The notes below the pieces were generated by a model that ran no database searches, had not been told where the DNA came from, and worked only from the letters and a program-made list of their open reading frames with translations. Shown here in pieces: positions 33,551-45,308 of a DNA stretch of 64,000 bases. Source of the stretch: Codonopsis lanceolata (Eukaryota > Streptophyta > Magnoliopsida > Asterales > Campanulaceae); the NCBI GenBank assembly GCA_013146195.2, contig CM028378.1:36852182-36916181 (forward strand), read 5' to 3'. The position numbers and the translations under genes are program-made. The stretch's first letter is position 1; each line of letters begins with the position of its first letter.

Positions 33551-34019
33551 TGTTGGCTACACAATTTGGTCTTGGATCATTCCTTACAATATGATTTAGT
33601 TCAAAACCTGAATGTATAAGTTTCAGTGTGTAGATTGAGTGTACCATTAAAATGAAGCATTGTAAGGTATATATAGCCCTTTTGGAAATAAAATCCGGGC
33701 TGAGTCATTACTATGGAGAGATCATAGGCCTTTATGACCATAAATACGGGTTGATCGCGTAACTGACGGAGTCGTGGCTTAAATCTCGGGCTCGAGAGTT
33801 ATTGGCCAGTTAAGTTCGGAATGAATCTGGTTTATTCGAGCAACCTTTCTCCCTGCTCGGTCAGATCGATAGGAAGATTCCTGGTCGGGATGTTTGTAGG
33901 ATGTTTACCTCGGGTTATCATGTTCGGGTGACCTCTTTCATGGTCTCTGTCTTCCATGTGCTTATCACGTGAAGGCACATGTGCTTGGCTCGTGACCAGG
34001 ATTTGGATCGAGCTCATCA
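33551..34019 (-). repeat. 3' LTR of Tat element copy 1
   Basis: 469 bp, partner of 44724-45308. It lacks about 115 bp present in the other LTR (the counterpart of about 44770-44910). Over the alignable 340 bp the two differ at roughly one base in ten by eye. Confidence 0.88.
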
Positions 34020-34365
34020 ATGGCCCCCTGCTCCTTGTTCGCCGAGTATTTATGATCGATGCAAGGAGCATGTTTGTAATTTTGTTGTAGCTTGAATTGG
34101 GGAGCATGACACTTGTTTATTTTTGTTGTGATAAAAGTGAAGGGAGTTGCTTTGTTGGCGACAGTTGGTGTATTCAAAACGCCGGTTGGAGGAAGCTAGA
34201 AGGTTCTTCTAGGGTCACGTCGGCTAGGTATAGTGTCATGATGGGCCGCGTCTTTTCGAGGTTTGCATTAATGGCGGCCTTGATCGGGTGTGTCGCAGCC
34301 GCCATTGTTTGAATTTGGAAAGGCCTTGGGCATGTCATTTAAGCACTTTTTCCTCAAATTTCTCC

Positions 34366-34373
34366 TATAAAAG
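34366..34373 (+). promoter_or_regulatory. TATA box of the antisense gene in the Tat element
   Basis: A textbook TATAAAAG on the plus strand, inside the element but outside the LTR, 412 bp before the ATG at 34785. A CT-rich leader follows (ctcgtttctcagttc), with a possible donor at 34551 (caagtaagtg), so the leader may be spliced. Confidence 0.5.
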
Positions 34374-34784
34374 GGGAAAACCTAACCCCTTTACTCTTTT
34401 TTACTTCGCTCTCGTTTCTCAGTTCTTTTTGCAAACGACGGTGCCTTCGCCAGTGATTCATACTTTTCCGGCTACCAAATCTCTTTCATCTACAAACTGG
34501 ACCGTTTCCAAATCTCATATTCTGGCAAACTCATCCCCGTTCAACGCACAAGTAAGTGTCCCTTTTTTTTGCTTTAATTTTCCTTTTTCTACATTTGTCT
34601 TGAATTTGTCCAAGTTTTTTGGGTTTTTCATGTACGTTCTTCACGTTCATCCTTTCTGGGTTGAGTTTTTGGGTTCCTTCTTATAGAGATTAGGGTTATT
34701 TTCAAGGGAATTGAGGAATTTCGGGGAAAATCACCATTTCCGTTAAGGTCTTTTAATCAAGATCTTCCCTTGATCACTTGTAAG

Positions 34785-37728
34785 ATGTCTTCTCCTCTCC
34801 GCCTGTTTGATGAGGGTTTTGATCACAAACAAGAGGTATACGATTACGATCATGGTGCTCAAGAAACCGATGTACCAACAGATTCTGAGAGGACTAGATC
34901 TGATGTACATATTCTTGAGGGAAGGAATACCCAGGAAGCAAGCAGCCAAGCTCTTACTGGAAGGGTTGTGAATGACGTAACCACCGATCAGGATGAGGTG
35001 GATGAGGCGAGCTTGAATGGGATCTCTAGCGATGAGGAATTGGACGGGCGATCTCAAGCAGGACGGAGACGTCGTAATAAAGATTATTATAACCTGAGCT
35101 CACTTGCTCACTGGGAGTCAATTGATTCACCAGTAGAGGTCGGGAATTGGTTCAACTCGATTGGGATTTCTGAGGAGGATTATCGAGGAGTTCCTTATGA
35201 GTCCGAGATGACTCCTGCTCAGATGAGAAGCAAGATGAAAAGAATAGTCTTCTTCTACGACTTCTTCCGCATCGGGATGCATTTTTCGTTGGACCCTTTC
35301 GTTATCGAGTTCTTTAGGGAGACAAACACTGTTCCATGTGACCTCCAACTCACCACTATGTTAATCTTGATCGTCTTTAGCGTGACCTGCCGGCTGGTCG
35401 GCTTTGAACCAAAAATGACCATAAACTCTTCCAATTCACCAACGATAATAGATCGGGCAGTATTATTGTTCGCTCGAAGGCTGGCGCTTTGAAGTTGTTT
35501 ACTGAGTTTCCCTACAATGTCAACAAGTGGGACAAGAGGATCATCGTTGTAGAGTTCCAGGTTGGATGGCCCTTTGCCCCGACCCCTTATGAAATGAAGC
35601 CTCCAACCTATGATCGATACGTCACCTTCATCGGAGAAGATAGGTGTATGGAAATGTTGGGGGAGGCGCTGGGGGTGACCGAACAGGGTCAATAATGGTT
35701 GATTGATTGGAAATCAATCGTGCAGGATTTGAAAGTCTTGCGCCTGGCCGGGATGTATCATGCTCCCATGGTGGGTGTAGAGCCCTTGATTGCCATTGAA
35801 CCCGAACCTGCCCACCCTTTTTGGGGGACTTGTCATGACAACAAGTTCCCAGTGAATGCGAATTATGCGGTCAGGTGGGAGATTGTACCCCCCGTCTTGA
35901 CTTTAATGATGTTGGTACACGCTTTTTGTTTTTGTTTTTTTTTCTTGTTGAGCCTTGGTGAAAATATTTTCTTGTTGTTTTCTAATTCGTTTCCCCCTTT
36001 TTTCTGACAGTGGTGAAGGATATATTGAGGCAGCGTAAGACTGACTTCAAAGCGAGATCCGTTGCTTGCCATGCTGAGCTCATTGGTCGCGAACATCCTT
36101 CGTTTGCTTCCCTGCCTAAAGCTTCATTCGTTGAGAAGAGCAGGAAATCATCACGGGCTCATGGCTCTACTTCTGAGCCAAAATCTCCTCTCATAACGGC
36201 GTCGACCACCGAGCATGTATCTCGAAAGAACCAGTTGTATCGGATGCCCGAGTGAGAGGTCGAAGCACCCGATCGTAGACAACTAAGGAGGCACCCCAAG
36301 AAACTATTCAAGGGGGGTCTGGCTCTTTGCCCGCTCCCACTATTCTGACCCCCCCCCGGTCACGGGATTGCCACCTCCTCCTCCTCGACGCGAAAACAGT
36401 TGGTTGAGGGCCAACTTTGTGATGCCCTCATCCCGAGAAGGGCCCAGGGGATTGGTTAATGAGCTCACTGTCGTTCCCCCTTTTGAAGGAATCAATCTTC
36501 ATGAGAGGGGAACTACGAGCGCCGTTTGCTGGTAGGGAATTTTAAAGAGGGTTATTCAGCCCGACATTCTTCGTCGTGATGTCGAAACTCCCAACAGCTT
36601 TCTGCTTGGGGAAGTTGGATTACTGGTCAGTGAGGTACGTTATGCTTCCTTCTTCATAGTCATAATTGATGTTAATTTGTAGAATGATTGCTTATATGTC
36701 TCTATGTTTTTCAGTTCGCCTCCAAGGTCACTCTTCTGCACAAATGTGCAGATGGGTATAAAGATAAAGCCATCGCCTTGTTCGAGCAGAAGAAAAAGGC
36801 TGATGAGGCTACCCACTCATACAAGGAAGATCTGCTGGCCAAGGACAAAGAAGTCCTTGCAAAGGTTGTCGAGCTAACTAAGCTCGAAAAAGAGATTATC
36901 CGCTTAAAGGCTCAGGTCGAGTTTGCCCAGAACGGGGAAGTGGCTGCTCAGAAGACCTTGAGCGAGGAGAGGAATAAGGCTGAGGATGCTCAAGGCACGG
37001 TCGAGCAGAGGGAGAGAGCCTGGCAGGCAAGGCTTGCAAGGGAAGTCGTTGTTGCCAAGACTGTTGATGTGGAGGACTTTAAACAGTCAACCGAGTTCGA
37101 ACAACTCATGGCTGCGAAGTTGGTCTCACAAGGGTGTAACCATGTTCTTGGCATGTTGGTGAGCAGCGTATTTCCAGGCATAACACCTGAGATGATGACA
37201 CAATGGGGAGCGGCTTCACCCTGGTGTGCTGAGGCTCGGAAAAGCCATGTTCTGGTCCCCTATAATGAAGATGAATTGGGGATCATAGCAACAAATGACC
37301 GAGAAGTCGACGAGCCAGAATGGATTCCTCCAATTCCATTTGCCAGTAACGTGGTTGACCAGATGAACGCTATTTTTGAGCGTGATGCTAATGAGGATGA
37401 AGATGACGATCCTGCTCCTCAGCCTGTCGGTTGTGGTGCTATTATAGAGGTCGTTGAGGATAATCAGCTTGATCCCCCTACCGGCTTGGAAGCAAACCTA
37501 CCTCCTCCTCCCAGACAAAACACGATGCAGCTCCCTCCTCCTCCTCCTCATATTCCCCCAAACTTGCAATCAGAAATGGATAAGATCTTCGCCAAGCTTG
37601 AAACACCGGAAGGATCACTAAGCAAGGGGAAATTAGTATTTTGTAATATTTTCTTTTATTTTTTTTTTCATGAATGTAATTCTTCCCATTATAATGAAAA
37701 ACTAGTGTTCTTTTGTACTTGTGTTTGA
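34785..37728 (+). pseudogene. Antisense gene of the Tat retrotransposon (gypsy-type Transposase_28-like, then coiled coil)
   Basis: Runs opposite to gag-pol. The first part (ATG 34785) is acidic, then carries FFYDFFRIGMHFSLDPFVIEF, which resembles the plant putative gypsy-type transposon domain. A frameshift near 35405-35430 precedes GALKLFTEFPYNVNKWDKR. Candidate introns lie at about 35915-36010 (ends tctgacag) and 36635-36714 (gtacgt...tttttcag). The last exon (36715-37728) encodes a Lys/Glu coiled coil (VELTKLEKEIIRLKAQVE), then an acidic stretch (ANEDEDDDP) and Pro-rich runs. An in-frame stop follows position 36252. Function is unknown; similar antisense ORFs are known in Tat elements. 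This copy is broken. Confidence 0.7.
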
Positions 37729-37769
37729 TTGTCTGTTTTTCTGATGTCATGAGTTGTAAAAGAAGAAAT

Positions 37770-38140
37770 GTAATCGAGTAGGGCCCTTTCTGTTAACTTT
37801 TGCAGGCATCCGAATAATTTCCACTTGCTCGATTTATTGGGCATAATTGTTTGACCGCTTTAACTGGGCATGGCCCTTGTTTACCAAACCGCTAATAGCT
37901 TATTATTCAAACAGGCTATTAACTTGAATCGAGACTTTTCTCCCTTTGTCCCCTAAGCGAACAAAGCCATCAAGCAATACCGGGTAGTGTGTTGTCCCAC
38001 TTCTCATGTCGAGGTATTCAAACCTAAAATACGAACCGGGCAGGGCCCTACTTTGCTCAATTTATCGGGGAAAGTTGTGTTTATATTTGTTTGAGAATGT
38101 TTATCGATCCTTTTATTGGGCAGGGCCCAGCTTAATAGTC
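37770..38140. repeat. Degenerate GGGCAGGGCCC-type repeats
   Basis: At least four imperfect copies of a short unit around gggc(a)agggccc with neighbouring gcgatttat/gctcgattt phrases (tagggccctttct, ggcatggccctt, ggcagggccctact, ggcagggcccagc), in the non-coding stretch between the antisense gene and integrase. Confidence 0.5.
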
Positions 38141-38511
38141 ATGCGAGCAAAAACTTGTCAAACAACAAAATAATTTTTATAAATCAACAATTTTGACAAA
38201 CAAATTTCAAGAAATTTTTTATTAAAAATCCTTCGAAATAATATAAAAGAAAAAAAAATGGCTGCCAAATTAATGGTAATATTTTTTCAAATGATCAGCA
38301 TACTAGAATGCTTCAAATCTTTGCCCTCTCGATTTTGCAGGGCGTAAGTGCCTTCTCTATTGATTCATGTGACCGTAAATGGCCCTTCCTAGTTAGGTGA
38401 CAATTTTCTTCGCTCTGGTCGCTGTCCTGTGACTTCAATTTTTCTGAGGACTCAATCCCCGATTTGAAACACTCTTCCTCGAATCCTCATGTCGTGATGA
38501 GCCTTTGCCCT

Positions 38512-39420
38512 CTACTTATAGTTAACCATTCTGATTCGAGCTTCTACTCTGCGTTCCTCGAGCAGGTCAAGATCGATTGCTCGGGCAATCTGATTATCCG
38601 GCTCGTTGTAGTGAGCCACTCTATAACTGGGGAAAACTGTTTGTGTTGGAATTATGGCCTCAGACCTGTACGTGAGAACAAAAGGTGTTTCGCCTGTTGA
38701 GCCCCTTACCGTTGTCCTGATCAATCATAAAACGGTGGGTAGCTCATCCACCCATTTTCCTGCTCGATCATCCAAATTTCGTTTTAATGCGTGCAAGATT
38801 TGTTTGTTTGCGGCTTCAGCTTGTCCATTTCCTTGCGGATATGCAACTAAAGATTGCCAGTGCTTGACATACATCCTGGTACATTCTGCCGTAAATTTGT
38901 CAGAGAGCTGTGTGCCATGATAAGAAACAATAGCTCTGGGTAACCCAAAACGACACCAGATGTGGTCATGCACAAAGTTGATGATGTTGTTTTCGGTGAT
39001 GGTGGCCAATGGTTTTGCTTCAATCCATTTGGTAAAATAATCAATTGCCACTACTGCATACTTGAACTGAGATCATGCTAGAGGAAAAGGTCCGATCAGG
39101 TCTATCCCCCACATGTCGAATGGCCATGCTGCAACCACTGGTGTCTGTTCGTTTGAAGACAACCTGGGTATATCTGCAAATCGTTGACACTTGTCGCATT
39201 TCTGTACGTATAAGGCTGCATCTCTTCTAAGTGTGATCCAATAGTACCCTGCGAACAAGATCTTTTATGCCAAAGTTCGGGCACATGGATGACCCCCGCA
39301 TTCTTCTTGATGAACCTCGTATAAAAGCTCTTGGGTCATTTCTGGTCGAACACAGCGAAGCATCGGCCTTACTTTTGATCGCTTATATAGCACTCCTCCG
39401 ACCACTGAGTATCGACAAAC
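38512..39420 (-). pseudogene. Integrase of Tat copy 1, catalytic Asp lost
   Basis: HHCC-type region (CDKCQRF Cys pair), then the core: first Asp in WGIDLIGPF, second position IVSYHGTQL where the family has Asp (GAT to TAT on the minus strand), and Glu in NGQAEAANKQIL. The C-terminal part ETPFVLTYRSEAIIP follows. Several frame breaks (near 39070 and 38725) cut it. With the D-D-E triad incomplete it cannot integrate DNA. Confidence 0.85.
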
Positions 39421-40357
39421 CTAGTTTCGAACGACTTTTGCTCGGTTTTTATCCTCTAGCAGGATACTATGCTCGATAAAATCATTATATTCATCAATCC
39501 AACATCTGCTTGCTGGTTCGATGTCCATTATCACTTCCTTATCAATGGAAGGTGCTTCCAGGTGATCTATCAGAACCAACGGCCTCAACACTGAGAGTTT
39601 ATCTTCTGTTATCTTGGAGAGGTAGTCTGCTCTCATGTTGTCTGATCGATCAATTTGAATGATTTCCCAGAATTTGAAATTCTTCAAAATTCCTTTGACT
39701 AATTCATAATATTTGACCAAGATAGGATTATGAACTGCATACTCCCCCTTTACTTGATTCACTACTAACTGTGAATCTGAGTACACAGTAACGGGGTCAA
39801 TGTCCATGTCCAATGTGAGCTCAAGTCCTACGATCATGGCTTCATACTATGTTTGATTATTATCGGCGACAAACTTAAACTGAAAAGCCATCTCAAACTC
39901 AACTGCCTGATCGGGTGTAACCAGTAAGATGTCTGCCCCACTTTTGAATTTGCTCGTTGCACCGTACGTCCACAAACAATTCCCAACAATGTGCTGGCTT
40001 GATCTTAATTGTCTTTTCTTGTTCGGCAGGTAAGCTTGGGGTTGGAACGAGCTCTTCCTCGTGGTTGGAGAAACTTGTTTCTACCAGGAAATCTGTCAAT
40101 GCCTGTGCTTTGATAGCCCGTCTTGGCTGATAATCTATGTGAAATTTCGTGAGCTCGATGGACCAGTCAACCATCCTACTCGAAAAATCGGGTTTGTGAA
40201 ATATTTTTCTTAATGGGGAATCAGTGTATACAATTATAACATGTGCAGAAAAGTAGGCTCGTAGTTTCCGAGCAGCAATGACAAGAGAATAAGCCAACTT
40301 TTCTATATTATAATAACGACTCTCCACCGGAGTGAGAGCCTTGGACACATAATACAC
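39421..40357 (-). pseudogene. Dual RNase H region of Tat copy 1
   Basis: The N-terminal part is the usual Ty3/gypsy RNase H (YYVSKALTPVESRYYNIEKLA, VYTDSPLRKIF). The second is an archaeal-type RNase H (TVYSDSQLVVNQVKGEY, DRSDNMRADYLSKI) specific to Tat-like lineages. A stop near 39847-39849 and a small insertion near 39965 interrupt them. Confidence 0.82.
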
Positions 40358-40363
40358 AGGTTT

Positions 40364-41407
40364 TTAAATGTTAGATTCCTCCCTAACCAAAACAGCGGCC
40401 ACAGCTTGGTCTGTGACGGCCAGATACAAATACAGATTTTTGCCCGTTCTAGAGTTGCTCATCAGAGGTGGCTTGCCGATGTATTCCTTAAGTTGCTTGA
40501 AGGCTTTAGCACATTCTTCGTTCCACTCAAATCTTTGGTTGCCACGGAGAACGTTGAAGAAAAACAGACATCGCTCAGCTGAGCGGGAGATGAAGCGAGC
40601 AAGAGCAATGATGGTTCCATTCAAGAGTTGTACGTCCTTGATGCACTTGGGTCGCTTCATGTCAAGTAGAGCCTGAATCTTCTCCGGGTTGGCCTCAATC
40701 CCCCTTTGATTAACCATGAAGCCTAAGAATTTTCTAGCCCGGACTCCAAACACACATTTGCTTGGGCTCAACTTCATGTTATGCTTTCGCAGATTAGCGA
40801 AAGTTTCTTCCAGGTATTTATTGTGGTCTTTACCCTTCGTTTTGATGACCATGTCATCAATGTATGCCTCCATTATTCGGCCAATTTGTCGACTAAAAAC
40901 TTTGTTCACCATACACTGATAAGTAGCCCCAGCGTTCTTCAGCCCGAAGGGCATCATCTTGTAGCAAGAAAGACCATCACCTGCCCGGAATGCGGTCAGA
41001 GCTTTGTCATGCTCGTTCATTTTTACTTGATGGTATCCTGAGTATGCATCCAAGAAACTAAGCATCTCGAAACCAACAATAACATCGATCAATCAGTCAA
41101 TACAGAGAAGAGGGTAGCTGTCCTTAGGGCATGTTTTATTGAGATCTGTGAAATCAACACACATCCTTCACTTGCCATTGCTATTCTTCACCATCATCAC
41201 ATTGGCCAGCCAAGATGGGTAGTGAATTTCCTCGATGATGTCTACTTTTAGTAGCTTCTCCACCTCTTCTTCAGTTGCCTCATTTTTCTTCGAGGAGAAT
41301 TGCCGAAGGCATTGTTGAATTGGTCTACAGGTGGGATACACGCTTAGCCGATGAAGGGCCACCTCCTCGTTTAGTCCCCTCATATCTTCCATAGTCCAAG
41401 CGAACAT
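40364..41407 (-). pseudogene. Reverse transcriptase of Tat copy 1
   Basis: Order: KLLKVDIIEEIHYPSWLANV, MCVDFTDLNK, FLDAYSGYHQVKM, MPFGLKNAGATYQ, and the catalytic AYIDDMVIKT (YIDD intact), then FLGFMVNQRGIEANPEKI. It is stopped by TGA after SNGK (Trp in copy 2) near 41165 and by TGA near 41093 (Arg in copy 2). Upstream a TAG (41427-41429 region) and a TGA (41535-41537) are shared with copy 2. Confidence 0.9.
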
Positions 41408-41742
41408 GTCGAGACTCCTTTTTAACTACTCGATCAATTTTGTCCGCTCCTCCAGGGACATTGTCGTCCCAATTTTGATTTTTTTTCTCTAGGTGAGCAG
41501 GATTGATGACGATTTCCTCGAGTTCATCTTTAGCTCAAAATTCTGGTTCCTCACGAACCTGCAGCGTTTCCATTTTGATTTTCTCGTCACCAGTTGGCTT
41601 TTTCTGAGCAGGCCTTGGTACCTCATCAACTATTTCCTTCTCTGAAATAGTGATTTCTTCATCGGGAGTAGATAAGGTAATTTTTTGTTTCTTTTTTTGT
41701 GTGTCCCAAACATACTTCCACATTGCTCGGGGTTGGCTGTGA

Positions 41743-42164
41743 TGCATCGCAGTGCATAAATTTATGCAACGCTATGTAAAAAATTGAATTAGCTAATTAA
41801 AATTGATGCATCGCGGTGCATAAATTGATGTATTGTGATGCACACTTAGTAAGTGATGTGTAGCGCGCATTAGATTCATTAAATGTATCGTAGTTTTTTC
41901 GTTATCAAAAATATCTTTTTCTAATTAAAAAAATATAGAGGAACTAAGCGGTATCAACCCGAATTTCACAAGATTTTTTTATTATAAAATATTAAAGCCG
42001 TCATTTAAAGTTTAAATTTGAAACGAGACTTCACTTTCTCACAACTTAATCCGTTAAATTGGGTAAGTTGGTTACAAAAGTGTAATTGTTTCTGTGTCTG
42101 CTTTGTCACGTTGACTTTAAGTTGACGGAGATTTTTTTATGAGACTAACGACTTTTGACGTGAG
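41743..42164. repeat. 422-bp AT-rich insertion between protease and RT of Tat copy 1
   Basis: Non-coding DNA flanked by a 32-bp imperfect direct repeat (41711-41742 and 42165-42196, catact..ccacattgctcg..gttggctgtga). The inner left end has repeated TGATGCATCGC-GTGCATAAATT phrases and the palindrome TGCATAAATTTATGCA. The identical-length insertion with the same flanks is in copy 2 at 62128-62549. Confidence 0.8.
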
Positions 42165-42577
42165 CATACTCCCACATTGCTCGAGGTTGGCTGTGAAGTA
42201 TCTCAATGCCACTGTCAGAATAAAATTTTGCTCGCTGGTGAGGTACTGAAGCAACCATCTGGAAGCGAGCCATGGAAGGAATGCCCATGATGGCATTATA
42301 CGATGATTTTAGATCGATGACGAGGAAGGTGATGACCTCCAACCTCGTATGCTCCCCATCATCGATCATCGGTGAGACTGATCTCCTTGAAACAATTATA
42401 GTACAGCACGTCCCGACATGCTCTTGTATCGACTAACACTTGATGCACCTGCCAATTATTAATCAAAGCTGATACTACCAAAGGCTGCTTGAAGGCTAAA
42501 GTTGTGCTCGCTAGTTCACTGCGAGTGAAGTGAATAGTCTGCTTGCCTAGCCATGTTATTGGTGACATACTCATCAC
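42145..42577 (-). pseudogene. Aspartic protease of Tat copy 1, active-site Gly changed
   Basis: VHQVLVDTRACRDVLYYNCF holds the retroviral-type protease motif as DTR; copy 2 has DTG. The second half is LEVITFLVIDLKSSYNAIMGIPS. A frame break near 42360 separates the two halves. Together with the 422-bp insertion downstream, it cannot process a polyprotein. Confidence 0.8.
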
Positions 42578-42611
42578 CTAGCTAGGAAAGCGAGTAAATG
42601 TGTTTTCCGAG

Positions 42612-44168
42612 TTAAGTCGAGGTAGGCTCCTCCCCGAGAATCATGTTGATAACTCCATGTATTTGAGGGGCATTTCTCATGTTTCCCCCATTTCCTCCCC
42701 GAGCAGGAGGATCACGATGATTATTTCCATTGTTGTTACCCTGTTTGAATCTATCAACATGTCCTTGATTGATCAATCGCTCAATTTCCTTCTTAAGGAT
42801 AAAACATTCCTTAGTAACATGTCCTACATCATTGTGATAAACACAAAATTTTGTGTTATCCCGATATTGAGCTGTGTCCGGATTCATGGCATAGGGAGCT
42901 GAAAGATCATTCTAGATATGTATCATAATTTCCTCCCTTGAAGTATTCAGGGGAGTAAAATATTGTTCTTTAAATCTTTGAGTTGAATCAGACGTCATGT
43001 TCCGATCCCTCCGAGAATTATTGTTGTTTCCTGAGCTAGGAGTTGTAGTTGCTGCCGAGCTACTTTCTGCTTTGTCCTTTCCCTTTCCTTTCCGATCGAC
43101 TTCCGTCAAGCGGAATAACTGAGCCCGAGCAAGCATCTCGCCTTGAGTTGCTGGCGGATGCATTACCAACTCCTGTTTTAGGCCCCTATTTCGCATATTA
43201 TTAAAAAAAAAAAAACAAAGTGTGACCTCTTCTTCAGTAATGCCCGTGACCTGCTCGAGCACCTTTGTGAATCGTTCCACATAACTGTGATAAGATTCAT
43301 CAACTTCCTAGACCACCTTGCAAAGGTCAAAACGACTTTTTGATAGGGCTCCGCTGGAGCCAAATTCAGCCAAAAAAAATTCCCTCAGATCCTTCCATGC
43401 TGTTATAGATCCTCTTGGGATTCTTCCCAACCAGCTCTGGGCTTTACCCTGAATAGCCCCTGCAAACACTTTCATTTTTAAGGCCTCGTTGCTAGTTACC
43501 AAGCCGACTTGTGCCTCAAACGAGCGTAACCAATCTCATGCTCGGGTTTTTCCCGAGTATTTGTCAAAATTGGGAAAAACCCCGAGCTAGAGGTGCATTC
43601 TGTCTGATCAATACAAAAGGACTACCATCTGTTGATCGGACCGTCCATCAGGTCGGCGACCAGCCTCCCATCCATCCATCCTCGCCTGTACGATTGCCAA
43701 GACCTTAGCCATTGTTTGAGGTTGTGCTGGTAGTGGTGCCGCGGGGACCACCACGGGCTGAGCTATAGCAATCTGAGGTGCCGCAATTGGTTGTGTTGTT
43801 ATTTGTTGGGGAACCCTTGGTGGTCTAATGGCTTCATGATGGTCTGCTCATCTGTCATGCTCACGGCGAGATGATGTTCGACGAGACCGATAAGAGTAAT
43901 GAGAACGAGAATGATTGGAGCGTTCATGCTCATCTCTCCGGCTCCGTCTGCTGGCAAGCTGTGACTTAGCAACCATACTGGGCTCTCTGGCACGGCGTCT
44001 ATCTTGTCTACGCCTTTCCTCGTGGATTTCATCCACACGAGTTCTTTGATTGTGGCTGCCACCACTTTCTGCTCGGTTTCGAGCTGGTACTTGATCAATG
44101 GCTAAGGGGGGTCTGTGCGGGGGCATGGCCACTAACACTAGGCGCCCCTTCAACCGTTTATGGAGCAC
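42612..44168 (-). pseudogene. Gag of Tat copy 1
   Basis: The N-terminal part is Arg/Ser-rich (RRQDRRRAREPSMVAKSQ). The capsid part includes FAGAIQGKAQSWLGRIP, ITAWKDLREFFLAEFG and HSYVERFTKVLEQVTGITEE, then QGEMLARAQLF. The nucleocapsid-like motif is FCVYHNDVGHVTKEC (C-x2-H-x4-H-x4-C), followed by KKEIERLINQGHVDRF. A TAG near 43306-43308 replaces Gln of copy 2, and several frame changes divide the gene. Confidence 0.8.
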
Positions 44169-44723
44169 TTACTGCGGGCAAGACTGGGATTAACTATTCC
44201 TCTATAGGAACTGGTGGTTGACCCAACACGACCAACTGTTGGTTCAATATGAACATCCTGTTCAAGTATTGAGCCTGATTATGGAGAGCCAGAGCTTGTG
44301 CTTGTTCATTCGGTGGGCAGGCTCAGCCACCTGATTAAGCCGAACAGCTTATCGACGTTGATTTAGTTGTTTACGTAATTCAACAGAATTAACTCTCTGT
44401 TGCTGCAAATGATTTCTCAAATGGGGCAAAGGTGGATCATTCACTGGGATGAAACCATCTTCACCAAGTGGTGCATGTTGAGCTGCTGCTTGTGACCTGG
44501 TCGTTACCCCTCTGCCTATTAGGGGAGGCCCATTCCTCGGATGATCGGGTTGGGGTACCCTCTCGGGACGATTGTTGATTGGTGGTCAATCTCCTTGGTG
44601 TATAGATACATCACCACCAACATTCCCACTTGCTCCAACAAGCCCTTTACCATTCTTAGCCATGTTAAAAGAGTTACTGATAGGATGATATGAAAATTTC
44701 CTTCCCAGAAATGGAACCAAAAT

Positions 44724-45308
44724 TGATGCTACACAATTTGGTCTTTTGTCGTTCCTTGCGGTATGTAGGATATCTGGGCTTATGTGAACGTATAATCTAG
44801 TTGAAAACCTGTCAAAAGAAGAAACCTTAGCAGGAATGCAAGACAGGGCCTCGCGAAACCCCTCAGGCGTGATAGTAAGTCTTAAGCTTATAGAAAGCAA
44901 AATGACAGAGTTTCTGTGTGTAAAGTGAGCGTACCCTTGAAGTGAAACATTGTAATGTATATAAAACCCTTTTGGGAGTGAAATCTGGGCTGAGTCATTA
45001 CTATGGAGAAATATAGGCCTTTATGGCCATAAATGCGGGTTGACCGCATAACTGACGGAGTCGTGGCTTAAATCTCGGGCTCGATAGTTATCAGGAAGTT
45101 AAGTTCGGAATGAATCTGGTTTATTTGAGCAGCCTTGTTCCCTACTCAGTCAAATCGGTAGGAAGATTCCTGGTCGGGATGCATGTAGAATGTTTACCCC
45201 GGGTTATCCTGCTCGGGTGACCTCTTTCCTGGTCCCTGTCTTCCACGTGCTTATTACGTGAAGGCACATGTGCTTGGCTCGTGACCAGGATTTGAGTCGA
45301 GCTTATCA
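44724..45308 (-). repeat. 5' LTR of Tat element copy 1
   Basis: 585 bp. On the minus strand it starts TGATAAGCTCGACTC and ends TAGCATCA, followed by ATTTTGGTTCCATTTCTGGG (44704-44723), which includes the probable primer-binding site. A TATA-like TTTTATATAC (minus) at about 44957-44966 could be the promoter. Confidence 0.88.

Larger units (their letters stand above)
33551..45308 (-). mobile_element. Tat-lineage Ty3/gypsy LTR retrotransposon, copy 1, complete but defective
   Basis: An 11.8-kb element read on the minus strand: 5' LTR (44724-45308), gag, protease, reverse transcriptase, RNase H, a second archaeal-type RNase H, integrase, then a long 3' region carrying an antisense gene, then the 3' LTR (33551-34019). 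The extra RNase H and the antisense ORF between integrase and 3' LTR are hallmarks of the Tat (Retand/Ogre/Grande) lineage. A polypurine tract (GAGCAGGGGGCC inverted, 34021-34034) abuts the 3' LTR. ACATG occurs at both outer edges (33548-33552, 45308-45312) but overlaps the LTR ends, so the duplication is uncertain. Every catalytic region has stops, frameshifts or residue loss. Confidence 0.9.

Noticed and set aside
35863..36096. Minus-strand open frame inside the antisense gene region
   Set aside because: Shadow of the plus-strand intron and exon boundary; no gag-pol similarity.
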